A stretch of DNA of 64,000 bases from Acidobacteriota bacterium (GTDB taxonomy: Bacteria; Acidobacteriota; Blastocatellia; Pyrinomonadales; Pyrinomonadaceae): positions 1-64,000 of the forward strand of contig JAFDVJ010000030.1 in the NCBI GenBank assembly GCA_018269075.1. The letters run 5' to 3'. How positions within the stretch are numbered: position 1 is the first letter of the stretch; every line of letters starts with the position of its first letter. Shown in pieces: positions 1 to 9,686 of this stretch. Below the pieces are notes generated by a model. The model was not told the origin of the DNA and did not search any database. It worked only from the letters and a program-made list of their open reading frames with translations. A program made the position numbers and the translations under genes.

Positions 1-952
1 GCGTCGCCGTGCCGTGCAGGTTGATGTAGTCGACCGCGGCGGGCGCGACGTCGGCGTCGGCGAGCGCGAGCGTCATCGCGCGTGCCGGCTCGACGCCGTT
101 TTCCTCGAGCCGGACGCGGTGATAGGCGTCGCAGGTCGAGCCGTAGCCCTTGATCTCGGCGTAGATATGCGCGCCGCGCGCCCGCGCGCCGTCGACGGTT
201 TCCAAAACGAAGACCCACGCGCCCTCGCCGATGACGATGCCCGAGCGCCGTTTGTCGAACGGCCGCGAGGCGCGTTCCGGCTCGTCGTTCCAGTCTTTCG
301 TGAGCACGGTCATCACGTTGAAGCCTTCAAGAATGCCGCGCGCCATCGGCGAATCGACGCCGCCCGCGAGCATCATCTCCTGTTTGCCGAGCGCGATGTG
401 CTGCGCGGCGTAGGCGAGCGCGTCGGTCGACGACGTGCAGCCGGTCGAAACGATGTGCGAGAGACCGTGAAGGCCGAAAACCATCGACAACTCGCTCGAC
501 AATCCGCCGTGCGTCGACGACGGAATCGTGTAAATGCTCGCTTTGTTGGCTTTCCCGGTCAGCCAGTAAACGTACTGCTGCTCGGTGAACGACAATCCGC
601 CGCCGCCCGTGCCGAGGACGACGCCGAAGCCGCGGCGTTCTTCGAGCGATAACCGGTCGGGCCGGAGACCGGCATCTTCGACGGCCTCGCGCGCCGCCCG
701 GAGCGCGAGCGGGACGCAGCGCGAGACGTTTTTCCGATCTTTCGGATTGAGCTCGGCCGCCCAGTCGAAATCCTTGATCTCCGCGCCGATCGTCACGGCC
801 GAACCGGTCACGTCGAAGTTCTCGATCCGGCTGACGCCGCTTTTTCCCGCTTTGAGCGATTCCCAAAACGCATCACGGCCGATGCCGATCGGCGTCACAC
901 AACCGAAACCCGTTATACAAACCCGGCGAGGTTCTCTGAAATTACTGAACAT
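1..952 (-). CDS. beta-ketoacyl-ACP synthase family protein (KAS/FabF-like), 3' end outside window
   Basis: Thiolase-fold condensing enzyme that extends acyl chains on acyl carrier protein by decarboxylative Claisen condensation. Translating the minus strand from the ATG at 952 gives RRVCITGFGCVTPIG near the N-terminus (the usual KAS start), the nucleophile loop STGCTSSTDAL with Cys about residue 172, the SRPFDKRRSG segment, and the catalytic-His motif YINLHGTAT just before the window edge. The last ~90-100 residues are missing because the frame runs off base 1. The nucleophile loop reads TGCTSS rather than the TACA(T/S) of housekeeping FabF, so this may be a specialised paralogue for a secondary or structural lipid or polyene; neighbouring genes beyond the edge would decide. 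No strong Shine-Dalgarno precedes 952. Confidence 0.85.
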   Translation of the reverse strand, partial: MFSNFREPRRVCITGFGCVTPIGIGRDAFWESLKAGKSGVSRIENFDVTGSAVTIGAEIKDFDWAAELNPKDRKNVSRCVPLALRAAREAVEDAGLRPDRLSLEERRGFGVVLGTGGGGLSFTEQQYVYWLTGKANKASIYTIPSSTHGGLSSELSMVFGLHGLSHIVSTGCTSSTDALAYAAQHIALGKQEMMLAGGVDSPMARGILEGFNVMTVLTKDWNDEPERASRPFDKRRSGIVIGEGAWVFVLETVDGARARGAHIYAEIKGYGSTCDAYHRVRLEENGVEPARAMTLALADADVAPAAVDYINLHGTAT

Positions 953-1104
953 AAAAAACTTGTTTCGAGAATATCATTTTGCGCGAACCGAAAGCGAACT
1001 TCGAACCATTTTTTCGCCCCAAACGAAAAGTCATCCAACCGAAGCTGAATGACTTTCGATATTCAATAAATTACAGTCGGACAAACCGCCCGAAAAATAC
1101 AATC

Positions 1105-1137
1105 GATTTCGGATTTCGGATTTCGGATTTCGGATTT
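1105..1137. repeat. ATTTCGG heptamer array, single arm (array A1)
   Basis: About four and a half tandem copies of the heptanucleotide ATTTCGG lie in the 353-bp divergent spacer between the ketoacyl synthase gene (leftward) and the CorC-like gene (rightward). Unlike most other arrays of this family in the window it has no obvious facing arm. Apart from this array, AT-rich promoter-like sequence is all I see in 953-1305. Confidence 0.9.
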
Positions 1138-1305
1138 CCGAATCGCCATTGTTTTACTTTTTCGCGTTTTTTCTGCCCGATCTCTCAAATCTCATCAATT
1201 ACCGTCAAGGGTTAATTATGCAATACTTATTTAAACCATTTGACGGGCGAAGCGCCGCCCGATTTCGGAATTCCAAACAGCGCAAACAGGTTACGGTTGA
1301 TTTTT

Positions 1306-2628
1306 ATGAGTTCGATTTTATTTGAAATTCTATTTATTTTCGTCCTGCTGCTCCTGAACGGCGTTTTTTCGATGTCCGAGCTGGCGGTCGTTTCGGCCCG
1401 CAAAATCAGACTCCGGCAGGCGGTCGATAACGGGAGTCACGGAGCTCGGACGGCTCTTGAACTGGCGGAGAATCCGAGCAAATTTCTTTCGACGGTGCAG
1501 ATCGGCATCACTCTGATCGGCATTCTCGCCGGCGCGTTCGGTGGCGCGACCATCGCCGGAATTCTGGCCGAACAGCTCGATAAAATTTCGTTTATCGCGC
1601 CTTACAGCAGCGCCGTCGCCTTTACGGTCGTGGTCGCGGTCATCACTTATTTTTCGATCATTATCGGCGAGCTGATACCGAAAAGCCTCGCGCTCCATTC
1701 ACCGGAAAAAATCGCGGCGCTCGTTTCGCGCCCGATGAAATTCCTGTCGTTTATTTCATCGCCCGTCGTCTGGCTGCTGACGATGCCGACGATATTTTTT
1801 CTCAAAATATTCCGGCTTCAGGCCTCGGTCGACCCGCCGGTCACGGACGAGGAAATCAAAGGTCTGATCGAAGCCGGCACGAAAGCGGGCGTTTTCGAGG
1901 AAACCGAACAGGACCTGATCGAAAGCGTCATCCGGCTCGGCGACCAGCGCGTGACAAGCCTGATGACGCCGCGCACGAAGATCGCCTGGCTGGATCTCGA
2001 CGACGATTCGGAAACGATCAGGACCGCGCTGGTCAATAACCGTTTCTCGCGGCTGCCCGTCGCGCGCGGCAGTCTCGACAATGTCATCGGCTACGCTTCC
2101 GCCAAGGGGCTGCTCGCCCGTCTCATCGAAGACGGCGAAATCCGCCCCGCCGACGTTTTGCAACTGCCGCTTTATGTTCCCGAAACGCTTTCGATTCTGG
2201 AAGTCCTGGAGCAGTTTCGCGAATCGCACACGCATTTCGCGATCGTCGTCGACGAGCACGGAGGCGTCGAGGGACTCGTCACTATCAACGACGTTCTGGA
2301 AGCGATTGTCGGCGAGCTGGCCAGCAGTCAGCACGCCATCCCTGAGCAAGGGATGGTTCGCCTCGAAGAGGGCTCGCTGATTCTGGACGGGCGATTGCCG
2401 ATTTTTGAATTCAAGGAAAATCTGAACATCAAAGACTTGCCGTTCGAAGAACGCGATGCTTATCAAACGATCGCCGGCTTCGTCCTTGCGCGTCTCGGCA
2501 GCGTCCCGCAGGTCGGCGACCGTTTCAGGTGGGACAAATACGAATTCGAAATTATCGCGATGGAGCGTTACCGCGTTGATAAAATACTGATGAAAACAAT
2601 TTCGGCGGACGAAAACGCCGCCGAATAA
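1306..2628 (+). CDS. HlyC/CorC (CNNM-type) membrane protein with CBS pair
   Basis: 440-residue inner-membrane protein of the CNNM/CorC family, whose members are linked to Mg2+/Co2+ efflux or resistance. It has an N-terminal DUF21 membrane domain (residues ~1-190; first helix ILFIFVLLLLNG, then SELAVVSARK), a tandem CBS nucleotide-binding module (~205-335; contains SLMTPRTKIAWLD and VVDEHGGVEGLVTINDVLEAIVGEL), and a C-terminal CorC_HlyC domain (~345-430; VGDRFRWDKYEFEI). The ATG at 1306 is chosen because the first hydrophobic helix starts right after it; an in-frame ATG at 1240 would add a polar 22-residue leader atypical of the family. The gene is monocistronic and convergent with the next gene across a hairpin-forming heptamer repeat. 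Substrate is not evident from sequence. Confidence 0.9.
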   Translation: MSSILFEILFIFVLLLLNGVFSMSELAVVSARKIRLRQAVDNGSHGARTALELAENPSKFLSTVQIGITLIGILAGAFGGATIAGILAEQLDKISFIAPYSSAVAFTVVVAVITYFSIIIGELIPKSLALHSPEKIAALVSRPMKFLSFISSPVVWLLTMPTIFFLKIFRLQASVDPPVTDEEIKGLIEAGTKAGVFEETEQDLIESVIRLGDQRVTSLMTPRTKIAWLDLDDDSETIRTALVNNRFSRLPVARGSLDNVIGYASAKGLLARLIEDGEIRPADVLQLPLYVPETLSILEVLEQFRESHTHFAIVVDEHGGVEGLVTINDVLEAIVGELASSQHAIPEQGMVRLEEGSLILDGRLPIFEFKENLNIKDLPFEERDAYQTIAGFVLARLGSVPQVGDRFRWDKYEFEIIAMERYRVDKILMKTISADENAAE

Positions 2629-2635
2629 AAAATAT

Positions 2636-2759
2636 CGATTTCGGATTTCGGATTTCGGATTTCGGATTTGTTTATTTTCTAAGCTCGAATTTATCTTGTA
2701 AATCGCAGACGAAGCACCACAGACCAATCCGAAATCCGAAATCCGAAATCCGAAATCCC
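2636..2759. repeat. Inverted pair of ATTTCGG heptamer arrays (element A2)
   Basis: Left arm 2636-2669 carries about five ATTTCGG units; right arm 2726-2759 carries about five units of the reverse complement (CCGAAAT). A 56-bp non-repeated loop separates them. Fold-back would give a stem of more than 30 bp. The left arm starts eight bases after the stop codon at 2628 and the right arm ends one base before the stop codon of the convergent gene at 2761, so it fills the whole convergent spacer and could act as a bidirectional terminator. Confidence 0.92.
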
Positions 2760-2760
2760 T

Positions 2761-3321
2761 TTATCCTTTCCAGCCGCCGAAGAAGGCGTCGATGTCGATC
2801 CAGCCCATAAACGAGGCCGGCGGGAAGGCGGCCGGGCCTTTGCGTTTGATCATATCGAAGCCCATCGACGGGCCGCCCTGGCCGCCCTCGACCGTTTCCC
2901 ATTTATCGTCGCTGATGCTCAGGATGACGCCGACGTGCTTGTACATTCCGCCGCGCGTCCCGATCTGGAAAAAGTCGCCGGCCTGCGGCTTCAGATCGCC
3001 GTCCGGGTACCAGTGCCACGCCGTCCCGCCGGCGACCGGCAGATTGAACGATTTGAAGTTCTGGATCGCCTGCCCGCCGGCCATCCGGACCTTGTTGACG
3101 ACCTGGCCGAGAAAGGCGTTGCAGCTCGTCGTGACCGCCAGCGGACGGCCGTTTTTATCGACGTACTGCAATTCGCAAGCCCACTGCTCGCCGAGCGACG
3201 TTTGATCCCAGCCCGTCCATTCTCTGAACAAAGCCGTTTGCCCGTTCGACGTAATGATCGTTCCGCTGTTCGGGAACAATTCCGTTAATTTTTTTACCAG
3301 CCAATTGCGCACTGCGCTCAT
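2761..3321 (-). CDS. NlpC/P60- or CHAP-like cysteine peptidase/amidase
   Basis: 186-residue protein with the layout of papain-like cell-wall amidases: Cys67 in TTSCNAFLGQV, His129 in KHVGVILS preceded by GDFFQIGTRGG, and a later acidic residue E145 in VEGGQGG. GDFFQ plus a downstream HVG(V/I) is typical of NlpC/P60 and CHAP domains that cleave peptidoglycan peptides. No signal peptide is visible (the N-terminus MSAVRNWLVKKLTELF is amphipathic), so export or a cytoplasmic/phage-like role is open. A clear Shine-Dalgarno (AGGAGAG) supports the ATG at 3321. Neighbours give no functional clue. Family assignment rests on motif spacing alone. Confidence 0.6.
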   Translation of the reverse strand: MSAVRNWLVKKLTELFPNSGTIITSNGQTALFREWTGWDQTSLGEQWACELQYVDKNGRPLAVTTSCNAFLGQVVNKVRMAGGQAIQNFKSFNLPVAGGTAWHWYPDGDLKPQAGDFFQIGTRGGMYKHVGVILSISDDKWETVEGGQGGPSMGFDMIKRKGPAAFPPASFMGWIDIDAFFGGWKG

Positions 3322-3457
3322 AAATCATCTCTCCTAATTAAATTTTACCGGGTAAATAACCGTGCATTCTAAATTCAGACGTTTTCCGAACGGAAAATTT
3401 GCCTTGAAGCTGACGGTAATTCCATTATATACCCGAAATTAGGACGAGAAACGAAAA

Positions 3458-3563
3458 TGGGCTTCCCGATTTCTCGAGAAGCCCGAAAGGCATAAAAACG
3501 ATTCCGGATTCCGGATCTCCGATTTTTCGGGGGCGGCCGCTTCGCGTGGCGGCGAAGCGGCCT
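3458..3563. terminator. Hairpins downstream of the Oar-like receptor gene
   Basis: Two stem-loops occupy the spacer after the leftward receptor gene: GGGCTTC...GAAGCCC (3458-3483) and GGCCGCTTCGC...GCGAAGCGGCC (about 3536-3563). Neither has a strong T-tract in the leftward direction, so they may be weak terminators or RNA-stabilising structures. The rest of 3322-3619 shows nothing recognisable. Confidence 0.45.
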
Positions 3564-3619
3564 TTGTTGGGCCGTCGTCGATCGTTCGTCCCTTCAGGAA
3601 TCGTCTTTATGACCGACGA

Positions 3620-6600
3620 TTAAAAGTCGAACCGCACGGCGAACTGCAATTCACGGGGGGCGCTCGCAGTCGTCGTGATACGTCCGAAAGTGGTGCCGTT
3701 AATGTTCGCGTCCGGCAAGCCGAAGACGTTGTGGTTGAAAACATTAAAGGCGTCCGCACGAATCTGGAGACGGGTGTTTTCCCACGGCATCCGGAAGTTC
3801 TTCTGGAGGCCGAGATCGAGATTCCAGAAGCTCGGGCCGCGCAGGACGTTGCGGTTGCCGACCTCGCCGTTCCGCGGATTGCGGAAAGCGGCGAGCGCGG
3901 CGGTCGCGTCCGCGAACAACTGGATGTTTCCGTTGACGTCGCGAAGATTGGTCGCCAGCGCCGACGAATTGCCCGTCAAGACCGCCGGGCTGTCGAGCAC
4001 GAAGCCGACCGGGAACGAGCCCGTGTTGGGATTGAAGGGCAGTCCCGAACGGTAGGTAAAGATGCCCGAGAGCTGGAATCCGCCGACGAACGCGTCCCAG
4101 AACTTCGACATATCCTTGCCGAAGAACTTGCCGCGTCCGAAGGGCAGCTCCCAGATGCCGTTGACGTTGATGAGGTGGCGAATATCGAAGTCCGACGGGC
4201 CGCGACAGAGATCGGGATTCCGCAGATCGCAGATCAGACCGCCGAAAACGGTATTCGCGACGCTCGAATTGTTGTCGAGCGAATGTGAGTACGTGTAGTT
4301 GAAGTCGAACTGGTAGCCCTGCGAAAAGCGTTTCTGAAGGCTGACGAGGAGTCCGTTATACTCGGATTTACCGAGATTGGTGACGTACGCGTTGGTCGAA
4401 AACTGACCGCTCAGACCGACGTTCGAATTGAGCAGTCCGTTGGCGAACAAAGCCTGCACGGTGTCCGAAGCGTCGCCCTTGCGGACGAGGCTGCCGAAAA
4501 AGCGGCTGACGATGCGCGTGCAGGAGAGTCCGAAGACCTGCGCGCAGGTGCCGCCGTAGTTGGCGAGCGCGGCCGCGTTCATCTGATTTTCGAGAAACGC
4601 CTGATTCGTGACGTTCAGCGCCGGAACGCCGGCGACGAGCTGCGACTGGACGGAATTGAGCGCCGAGAGCAGAAACTGGCCCGACGTGTTGTCGCGAAAA
4701 TCGACGATCTGCGCGGCGTCGGCCTGCGTGAAGAGCTTGCGGCCCTTGCGGCCGACATACGAGATGTCGATCAGGAAGTTGCCCGGAATCTCGCGCTGGA
4801 TGCCGAAGCTGTACTGGTAGGAGAAGGGCGTCTTGAAGTTCTGATCGATCGCGTAGTTGGTCTGTCCCTGCGCGTTGCCGAACGGGACGCCGTTCGAAAC
4901 GAAAGGCGTGTTCGGGTTGCTGATCGGCGGCGCCGTGTTCTGGACCGGCAGCGTGCCGATGCCCGTAAAGCGCGGGTCGGTGAGCAGCGACTGGCGCGGA
5001 TCGGTGACGCCGAAGGCGGTCGCGTTCGAACCGTCGAAGAGGTACGAAACCTGATCGCCGATAAAGGTCAGCGCGCCGGAAACGCGGTCGTAAACCTTCG
5101 ACGCGCCGCCGCGAATGACCATTTTCCGGTCGCCGAAGATCGCGCCGAGGATTCCGCCCTTGAACGACGGGTTATAGGCGAAGCCGAGCCGCGGCGCGAA
5201 GTTGTTCTTATCGGTCGGATAATACGGCCGGCCGTTGTTCTTCGCACCGATCAGGCTGTAGGTCAGAAACGGTTCGGCCGCGTCGCCGCCGATGCCCGCC
5301 TGTCCGTTCGCCAGCCGCCGCGCGAAGAGCGTGTCGAGATTGACGTCGTTCGCCGCCTGAAAGCCGTTGGCCTCATACGGCGCCGGATAATACTGGTAGC
5401 GCAGACCGAGATTGATCGTCAGATCGGTGCGGATCTTCCAGTTGTCCTGCACGTAGTATTCGTACTCGTTGTAGCGGAAATCGCGCAGCTTGCCGGTTCC
5501 CGGGCCGAAAGCCTGCCCGTTCGTGCCGTAGTTGAAGTTCGTCGAGATGTTCGCGTACCGGCCGAGCAGGAACGCGAACGCGCTGTCGTAGGCCGCCGTC
5601 GCGGTCGTGTTCGTCGGCGTGTCCGGCTGGATCGTGCCCGGCCGCAGCGTATCGTCGAGCGCGTCCGTGTTGCCGCCGAGACCGAGCGTCACGAAGTTGA
5701 AGTCGTTCGTCAGGCCCGAGCGCGAGCGGATCGGCTTGATCGAGAAACCGAACTGCAGATCGTGGGATTTCAGCCGCCAGCTCAGATCGTCGCGGATCGT
5801 CGGCGTATCGACGATCCGGTTCTGCAGGCTGATGTCGGCATACGGATCCGAGATCGGCCCGAAGGTGAAGATGTTCGGAAACGCCGGCCGGAACGGCGCG
5901 AGAAAGTTCAGATCCGAGCGCGAGTTGCCGACCGTGAACTGGTTGAAGAGATTATCGTTGATGACCCAGCTGTAACCGGCCGCGAGCGAATAGTCCTTGG
6001 TCTGGATCTGGCCCGATTCCGGGTCCTGCGGAAACTGCTGCGCGACCGTATTGACCGTGTCGGTCTGGAGCGCGCGCACCACGTTCAGGCGGACGAAGAG
6101 TTTCTGCTTGCTCGTGATGTTGGCGTCGACGCGCGTCGTGTAGGTGTTGTCGGCGCGTTTCGACGGCGAGTTGAAGCGGTAGCCGCCGGTGTTGATGCCG
6201 TCGCCGAGCGTCAGGTCGTTGGCGCGCGGATAGCGGTTGTTGATAAAGCCGAGCAGCGCCTGATTCGCGCCGATGCCGCGCGGATCGAGCGCGGCGACCT
6301 GCGCCGGCGTGAGGATCGTGATGCACTGCGGCGTCGTGTTCAGACGGCTCGACTGGCTGCAGCCCGCGTTGTTGTTGATAAAGCCGAGCCCGCCGTTGCG
6401 ATAGTGATCGAGCGGCACGATGCGGGCGTACGAGACGCCGCGCGCGTCGCGGCGGCCTTCATAGTTGAAGAAGAAGAACAAACGGTCCTTGCCGCTCGAC
6501 AAAAAGGATTTATCCGGATCGAGCTCGCCGAAGCGCAGGAACGGGAGCGGGCCGCCGAGGCTGCCGCCGAACTGGTTGCGCGTCAGCTGCGGGCGCTCGA

Positions 6601-7504
6601 TGCCGCTGCGGTTGTTGAAAAAGCTGTTCGCGGCGGTCGCCGCCGTCCGGTTGTACTCGTAGAGCGAGCCGTGAAAATCATTGGTGCCGCTCTTCGTGAC
6701 GAGCTCGATCTGGCCGCCCGCGCTGCGTCCTTCGGACGAGTTCGGGTTGGTCGTGATCGCGCGGAATTCCTGGATCGCGTCGATCGGCGCGTTGCCGACG
6801 GTCGCGAACGCCTGACCGGTCGCCTGGTCGTTGGCGTCGATGCCGTCGACCGTGATATTGCCCTGGTCGGCGCGCGAGCCGGTGACCGAGCCGACGCGGT
6901 TCGTCGAGCCGGTGCCGACGTTGTTGCCGACGACGCCGGGCTGGAGACCGATCAGCGCGGCCGGCGAGCTGCGGATCTGGATCGGCAGTTCTCTCAGCTG
7001 GCGCTGGTCGATGATGTTGCCGATGCTCGCGTCGGTCGTGTTGAGCGTGTCGCCGGGCGCGGCGACGACTTCGACGGTCGCGCCGACGTTGCCGGCCGTC
7101 AGCGTCGCGTTCTGGGTTTCGGTCTTGCCGACGCCGAGCGAAACGTTCGAGATCTCGAACGTCTGAAAATTCTGGATCGCGAACGAAAGCTTGTAGCCTT
7201 CGCCGGGCGCGACGTTCGAAAAAATATAAACTCCCTGATCGTTGGTCTTGGTGGTCAGCTCTTTGGCTGTTTTGGTGTCCGTCAATTTGACGTCGACACC
7301 GGGTATGACGGCTCCGGCCGAATCCGTCACCACACCGGTGACGCCCGAAACGGCCTGCGCGTTTATGAAAAGCGGAAATGCCAGTAAGATCAATGACATC
7401 GCCGTGATGATTGCCGTAAAATTCATCCGGTTTCGCAAACCGCCGACGGCCGCGGGCGCGGCGCACGGTTCACCCGGAACGGTATTAATTGTCAATCTTC
7501 CCAT
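3620..7504 (-). CDS. Oar-like TonB-dependent outer-membrane receptor with carboxypeptidase-regulatory-like domain
   Basis: 1294-residue predicted outer-membrane beta-barrel. After a signal sequence (hydrophobic core ITAMSLILLAFPLFI, cleavage near INAQA at about residue 50) comes an Ig-like carboxypeptidase-regulatory domain (VSGVTGVVTDSAGAVIPGVDVKL), a plug-like region with QRQLRELPIQ and TVDGIDANDQ, then a long barrel ending in aromatic FDF. Oar-type receptors import or bind large substrates with TonB energy. The ATG at 7504 has an excellent Shine-Dalgarno (AAGGAG, 4-nt spacing), giving 26 extra residues before the typical signal start MNFTAIIT at 7426; the longer start is preferred on RBS evidence, though that signal sequence would be unusually long. 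No susD-like partner or degradative enzymes flank it, so the ligand is unknown. Confidence 0.88.
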   Translation of the reverse strand: MGRLTINTVPGEPCAAPAAVGGLRNRMNFTAIITAMSLILLAFPLFINAQAVSGVTGVVTDSAGAVIPGVDVKLTDTKTAKELTTKTNDQGVYIFSNVAPGEGYKLSFAIQNFQTFEISNVSLGVGKTETQNATLTAGNVGATVEVVAAPGDTLNTTDASIGNIIDQRQLRELPIQIRSSPAALIGLQPGVVGNNVGTGSTNRVGSVTGSRADQGNITVDGIDANDQATGQAFATVGNAPIDAIQEFRAITTNPNSSEGRSAGGQIELVTKSGTNDFHGSLYEYNRTAATAANSFFNNRSGIERPQLTRNQFGGSLGGPLPFLRFGELDPDKSFLSSGKDRLFFFFNYEGRRDARGVSYARIVPLDHYRNGGLGFINNNAGCSQSSRLNTTPQCITILTPAQVAALDPRGIGANQALLGFINNRYPRANDLTLGDGINTGGYRFNSPSKRADNTYTTRVDANITSKQKLFVRLNVVRALQTDTVNTVAQQFPQDPESGQIQTKDYSLAAGYSWVINDNLFNQFTVGNSRSDLNFLAPFRPAFPNIFTFGPISDPYADISLQNRIVDTPTIRDDLSWRLKSHDLQFGFSIKPIRSRSGLTNDFNFVTLGLGGNTDALDDTLRPGTIQPDTPTNTTATAAYDSAFAFLLGRYANISTNFNYGTNGQAFGPGTGKLRDFRYNEYEYYVQDNWKIRTDLTINLGLRYQYYPAPYEANGFQAANDVNLDTLFARRLANGQAGIGGDAAEPFLTYSLIGAKNNGRPYYPTDKNNFAPRLGFAYNPSFKGGILGAIFGDRKMVIRGGASKVYDRVSGALTFIGDQVSYLFDGSNATAFGVTDPRQSLLTDPRFTGIGTLPVQNTAPPISNPNTPFVSNGVPFGNAQGQTNYAIDQNFKTPFSYQYSFGIQREIPGNFLIDISYVGRKGRKLFTQADAAQIVDFRDNTSGQFLLSALNSVQSQLVAGVPALNVTNQAFLENQMNAAALANYGGTCAQVFGLSCTRIVSRFFGSLVRKGDASDTVQALFANGLLNSNVGLSGQFSTNAYVTNLGKSEYNGLLVSLQKRFSQGYQFDFNYTYSHSLDNNSSVANTVFGGLICDLRNPDLCRGPSDFDIRHLINVNGIWELPFGRGKFFGKDMSKFWDAFVGGFQLSGIFTYRSGLPFNPNTGSFPVGFVLDSPAVLTGNSSALATNLRDVNGNIQLFADATAALAAFRNPRNGEVGNRNVLRGPSFWNLDLGLQKNFRMPWENTRLQIRADAFNVFNHNVFGLPDANINGTTFGRITTTASAPRELQFAVRFDF

Positions 7505-8041
7505 GTTACTCCTTGTTCGTTATCCCTTGTACTACTACTTGAATTGAAACGTCTTTACTACAGACGTTCCGGAGTTAAAACCTCTTCGATCGGTCGAACC
7601 GTAAAAAGCTCTCGAAAATTTCCGACGATCTTATCTCCGGTGCTTATCGAGTGCAAAATCCATACCCAAAGAATATCCGACCGGTTCTTCCTTACAAATC
7701 AACATTTAAGGTGTTCACGAAAAATCGCGATCCGAAAAATCAGGCGGAATTATCGAAATTTTTGGATTTTCTTCCGAGATTTGAATTTTTCGGGTTCCGG
7801 CAGATGCCGATTTCGAATAAAATAACGCCCGGCGAACGAATCGGCAAAACGAGCGGCCGCGAACACCGCTCGTTTCAGACCGGTTTCAGGCCTCCGTCCG
7901 AATTTCGGGACATCCGACATCCGATATCCGACATCCGACATCGGCCTGACCCTTTTTCCCCGAAAAAGACGTTTAGTCAGGCAGGAACCGTTTTGCCGGC
8001 GCAGGCGGTTCGAGAAATTTATGAATCAAGGAGAAAAAATT
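7505..8041. other. 537-bp divergent spacer with GACATCC heptamer array
   Basis: Separates the leftward receptor gene from a rightward small secreted protein gene, so it should hold both promoters; I could not fix -35/-10 boxes with confidence. At 7908-7941 there are five tandem heptamers of the form GACATCC (one variant GATATCC). No coding sequence is credible here. Confidence 0.6.
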
Positions 8042-8434
8042 ATGTCACTGAGAAAATTTGGAAAGCTCCCCGGAATTAAATTCGGACTGCTGGCGCTCGC
8101 CGCCGGTTTGTTCGTGATCTGCGGCGGCGCGTCGCGGGCGGCGGCGCAGACCGGCAATATGTACGACGACGGTCCGGCGGTCGCGGCCATCTTCGCCGCC
8201 GAGGAAGGCGGCAAGCGCGAAAACGCGACGATCGGCTTTACGATGATGATGAGCGATCCCAAACAGTCGACCAACAAATCGGGCACGACCTACAACCTCT
8301 GCTTCGAGGTCAGCGTCAAGCGCGGCGACACCGAAACCACGGAATATGCCAAAGCGACCGTCTTCCGCGATAAAAAAAGAGTCTTAAAGCTCAAAAAATG
8401 GAAGCTCTACAAAAACAAATCGGCCTGCCCGTAA
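8042..8434 (+). CDS. Small secreted protein of unknown function
   Basis: 130 residues, not assignable to a family by eye. A signal peptide is clear: positive start MSLRKFGK, hydrophobic core FGLLALAAGLFVICGG, cleavage near ASRAAAQ (about residue 36). The mature part is small and basic at its C-terminus (RDKKRVLKLKKWKLYKNKSACP) with two cysteines that might pair. The ATG at 8042 follows AAGGAG at good spacing, so it is preferred over the in-frame ATG at 8021. Probably periplasmic or extracellular; function unknown. Confidence 0.7.
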   Translation: MSLRKFGKLPGIKFGLLALAAGLFVICGGASRAAAQTGNMYDDGPAVAAIFAAEEGGKRENATIGFTMMMSDPKQSTNKSGTTYNLCFEVSVKRGDTETTEYAKATVFRDKKRVLKLKKWKLYKNKSACP

Positions 8435-8516
8435 CGCGCCGGCAAACGCCGCTCCGGCGGATCGCCCGTTTTTAACGCGAAGCCGCGAAGGCGCGAAGCC
8501 GCAAAGTGTTTAAATG

Positions 8517-8609
8517 GTTTTGAGTTCCGCCTTCAGGCGGCTTCAAGTTTCAGATGAAATCTTTTTCCGAAGAAACTTGAAGCCGCCTGAAGGCGGAACT
8601 CAAAACTTT
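8517..8609. repeat. Long inverted repeat (palindromic element)
   Basis: Arms of about 34 bp (GTTTTGAGTTCCGCC... and its complement ending ...GGCGGAACTCAAAAC) face each other across a short loop, with a nested small palindrome CGCCTTCAGGCG inside each arm. It lies between convergent genes and immediately follows a GC-rich 'gcgaagccgcgaaggcgcgaagccgc' type run (split motif GCGAAGCC repeated). Could terminate transcription in both directions. Confidence 0.85.
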
Positions 8610-8624
8610 TATCCGAAATCGGCC

Positions 8625-9287
8625 TCAGCCGTTAATTGTTGCGCCGACCGGGTCGCTCCAGTCGCCCTTGCGGCCGTTGCGCGAGACCCAGCGCAGGAGA
8701 TACCAGACGGTTTTGCCGGCGTCCGCGCCGTCGTGGATGACGATCGCCGGCGTCGCCGTGCTGACCGTCACGAAGCGGCACTCCCGGTTGTCGACGGGCG
8801 GTTCGCCGCCGAGCTTGAGCCAGATCTCCGCGCCGAGCATCCCGGCCGGCTTGCGGCTCCGGCCCGGCGTTTCCTTGTCGCGGAAATTGAGCGTGTGGCG
8901 GAGCTTGCCGTATTCGATCAGCGCGAACGGGACGCTCGTCGGATCGGGGCTCGGGGAACGCGAACCCTTGCGCGGCGCGAGCCCGACGGTCGCGAGCGTC
9001 TCGTTCGAAATGTCGGCCTTCGAGCGCGTCTGACGGCGCTGCGCGCGGCCGAGCCCGAGCACCGTTTCGCGGATCGCGTTCTTCGCTTCGAGCTGCGCGT
9101 CGTACTGCGTCCTGATCTGGTCCCACGCGTCGAGCTCGGCCTCGAATTCGTCGAGCCGCGTTTTCAGGTTTTCGGCCTCGTGGGCCGTCAGATTGTAATT
9201 TTCCGGAGCGGCGCTCGCCGCGTTGTTGTAAACACGCAATTCCGCCAGCATCTCGCGGTCGGAAAGCGCTGAAATTTTATCTGCCAT
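8625..9287 (-). CDS. Hypothetical protein with coiled-coil N-half
   Basis: 220 residues, no signal peptide. Residues ~30-75 are helical and charged (AHEAENLKTRLDEFEAELDAWDQIRTQ split over two helices), likely a coiled coil. The C-terminal ~90 residues look beta-rich, with W/Y/R spacing such as VWYLLRWVSRNGRKGDWSD that resembles the last strands of a fibronectin-III-like fold. AGAGGTG ahead of the ATG at 9287 is a plausible ribosome site. Lone gene; I do not recognise the family. A structural or phage-derived origin is possible but unsupported. Confidence 0.65.
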   Translation of the reverse strand: MADKISALSDREMLAELRVYNNAASAAPENYNLTAHEAENLKTRLDEFEAELDAWDQIRTQYDAQLEAKNAIRETVLGLGRAQRRQTRSKADISNETLATVGLAPRKGSRSPSPDPTSVPFALIEYGKLRHTLNFRDKETPGRSRKPAGMLGAEIWLKLGGEPPVDNRECRFVTVSTATPAIVIHDGADAGKTVWYLLRWVSRNGRKGDWSDPVGATING

Positions 9288-9686
9288 AATTCACCTCTAA
9301 ATTTTATTTAACTGAAAATAAACGGAGTTCTCCGATAGAGAAACCGGTTAGGGCGATTATTTAAAGCCTTTTGATTAATAAGCCGCAGGAGCGGTCAGCA
9401 GTTTTAACCGGCGGCTTTCGCGGACGCGCGGGTAAAGGGAATTTTTTTCACGCCGCCAATGCGGCGCAAAGTCAAAAAACAAAAGTTTTTCAAAAGTTCA
9501 AATAAACTAAGAACCGAAACGCGCACGGTCGTTTCGCGTGGAAATTCTTACAAAATCGACGAATTCTTAAGACTTCGCCAACGTCGAGTTTTTAAGAACG
9601 ATTATTTATAGCGCAAACGATTTTTTTTTACAATACCCTGATCGAAAAAATTTTCGTTTTTTTTTTCGTTTTTCCGTTTTTTTTGT

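Noticed and set aside
1240..1305. Longer start for the CorC-like protein
   Set aside because: Adds a polar unconserved leader in front of the first membrane helix.
5762..7387. 541-codon plus-strand frame opposite the first Oar-like receptor
   Set aside because: Antisense shadow, no signal or motif, low-complexity composition.
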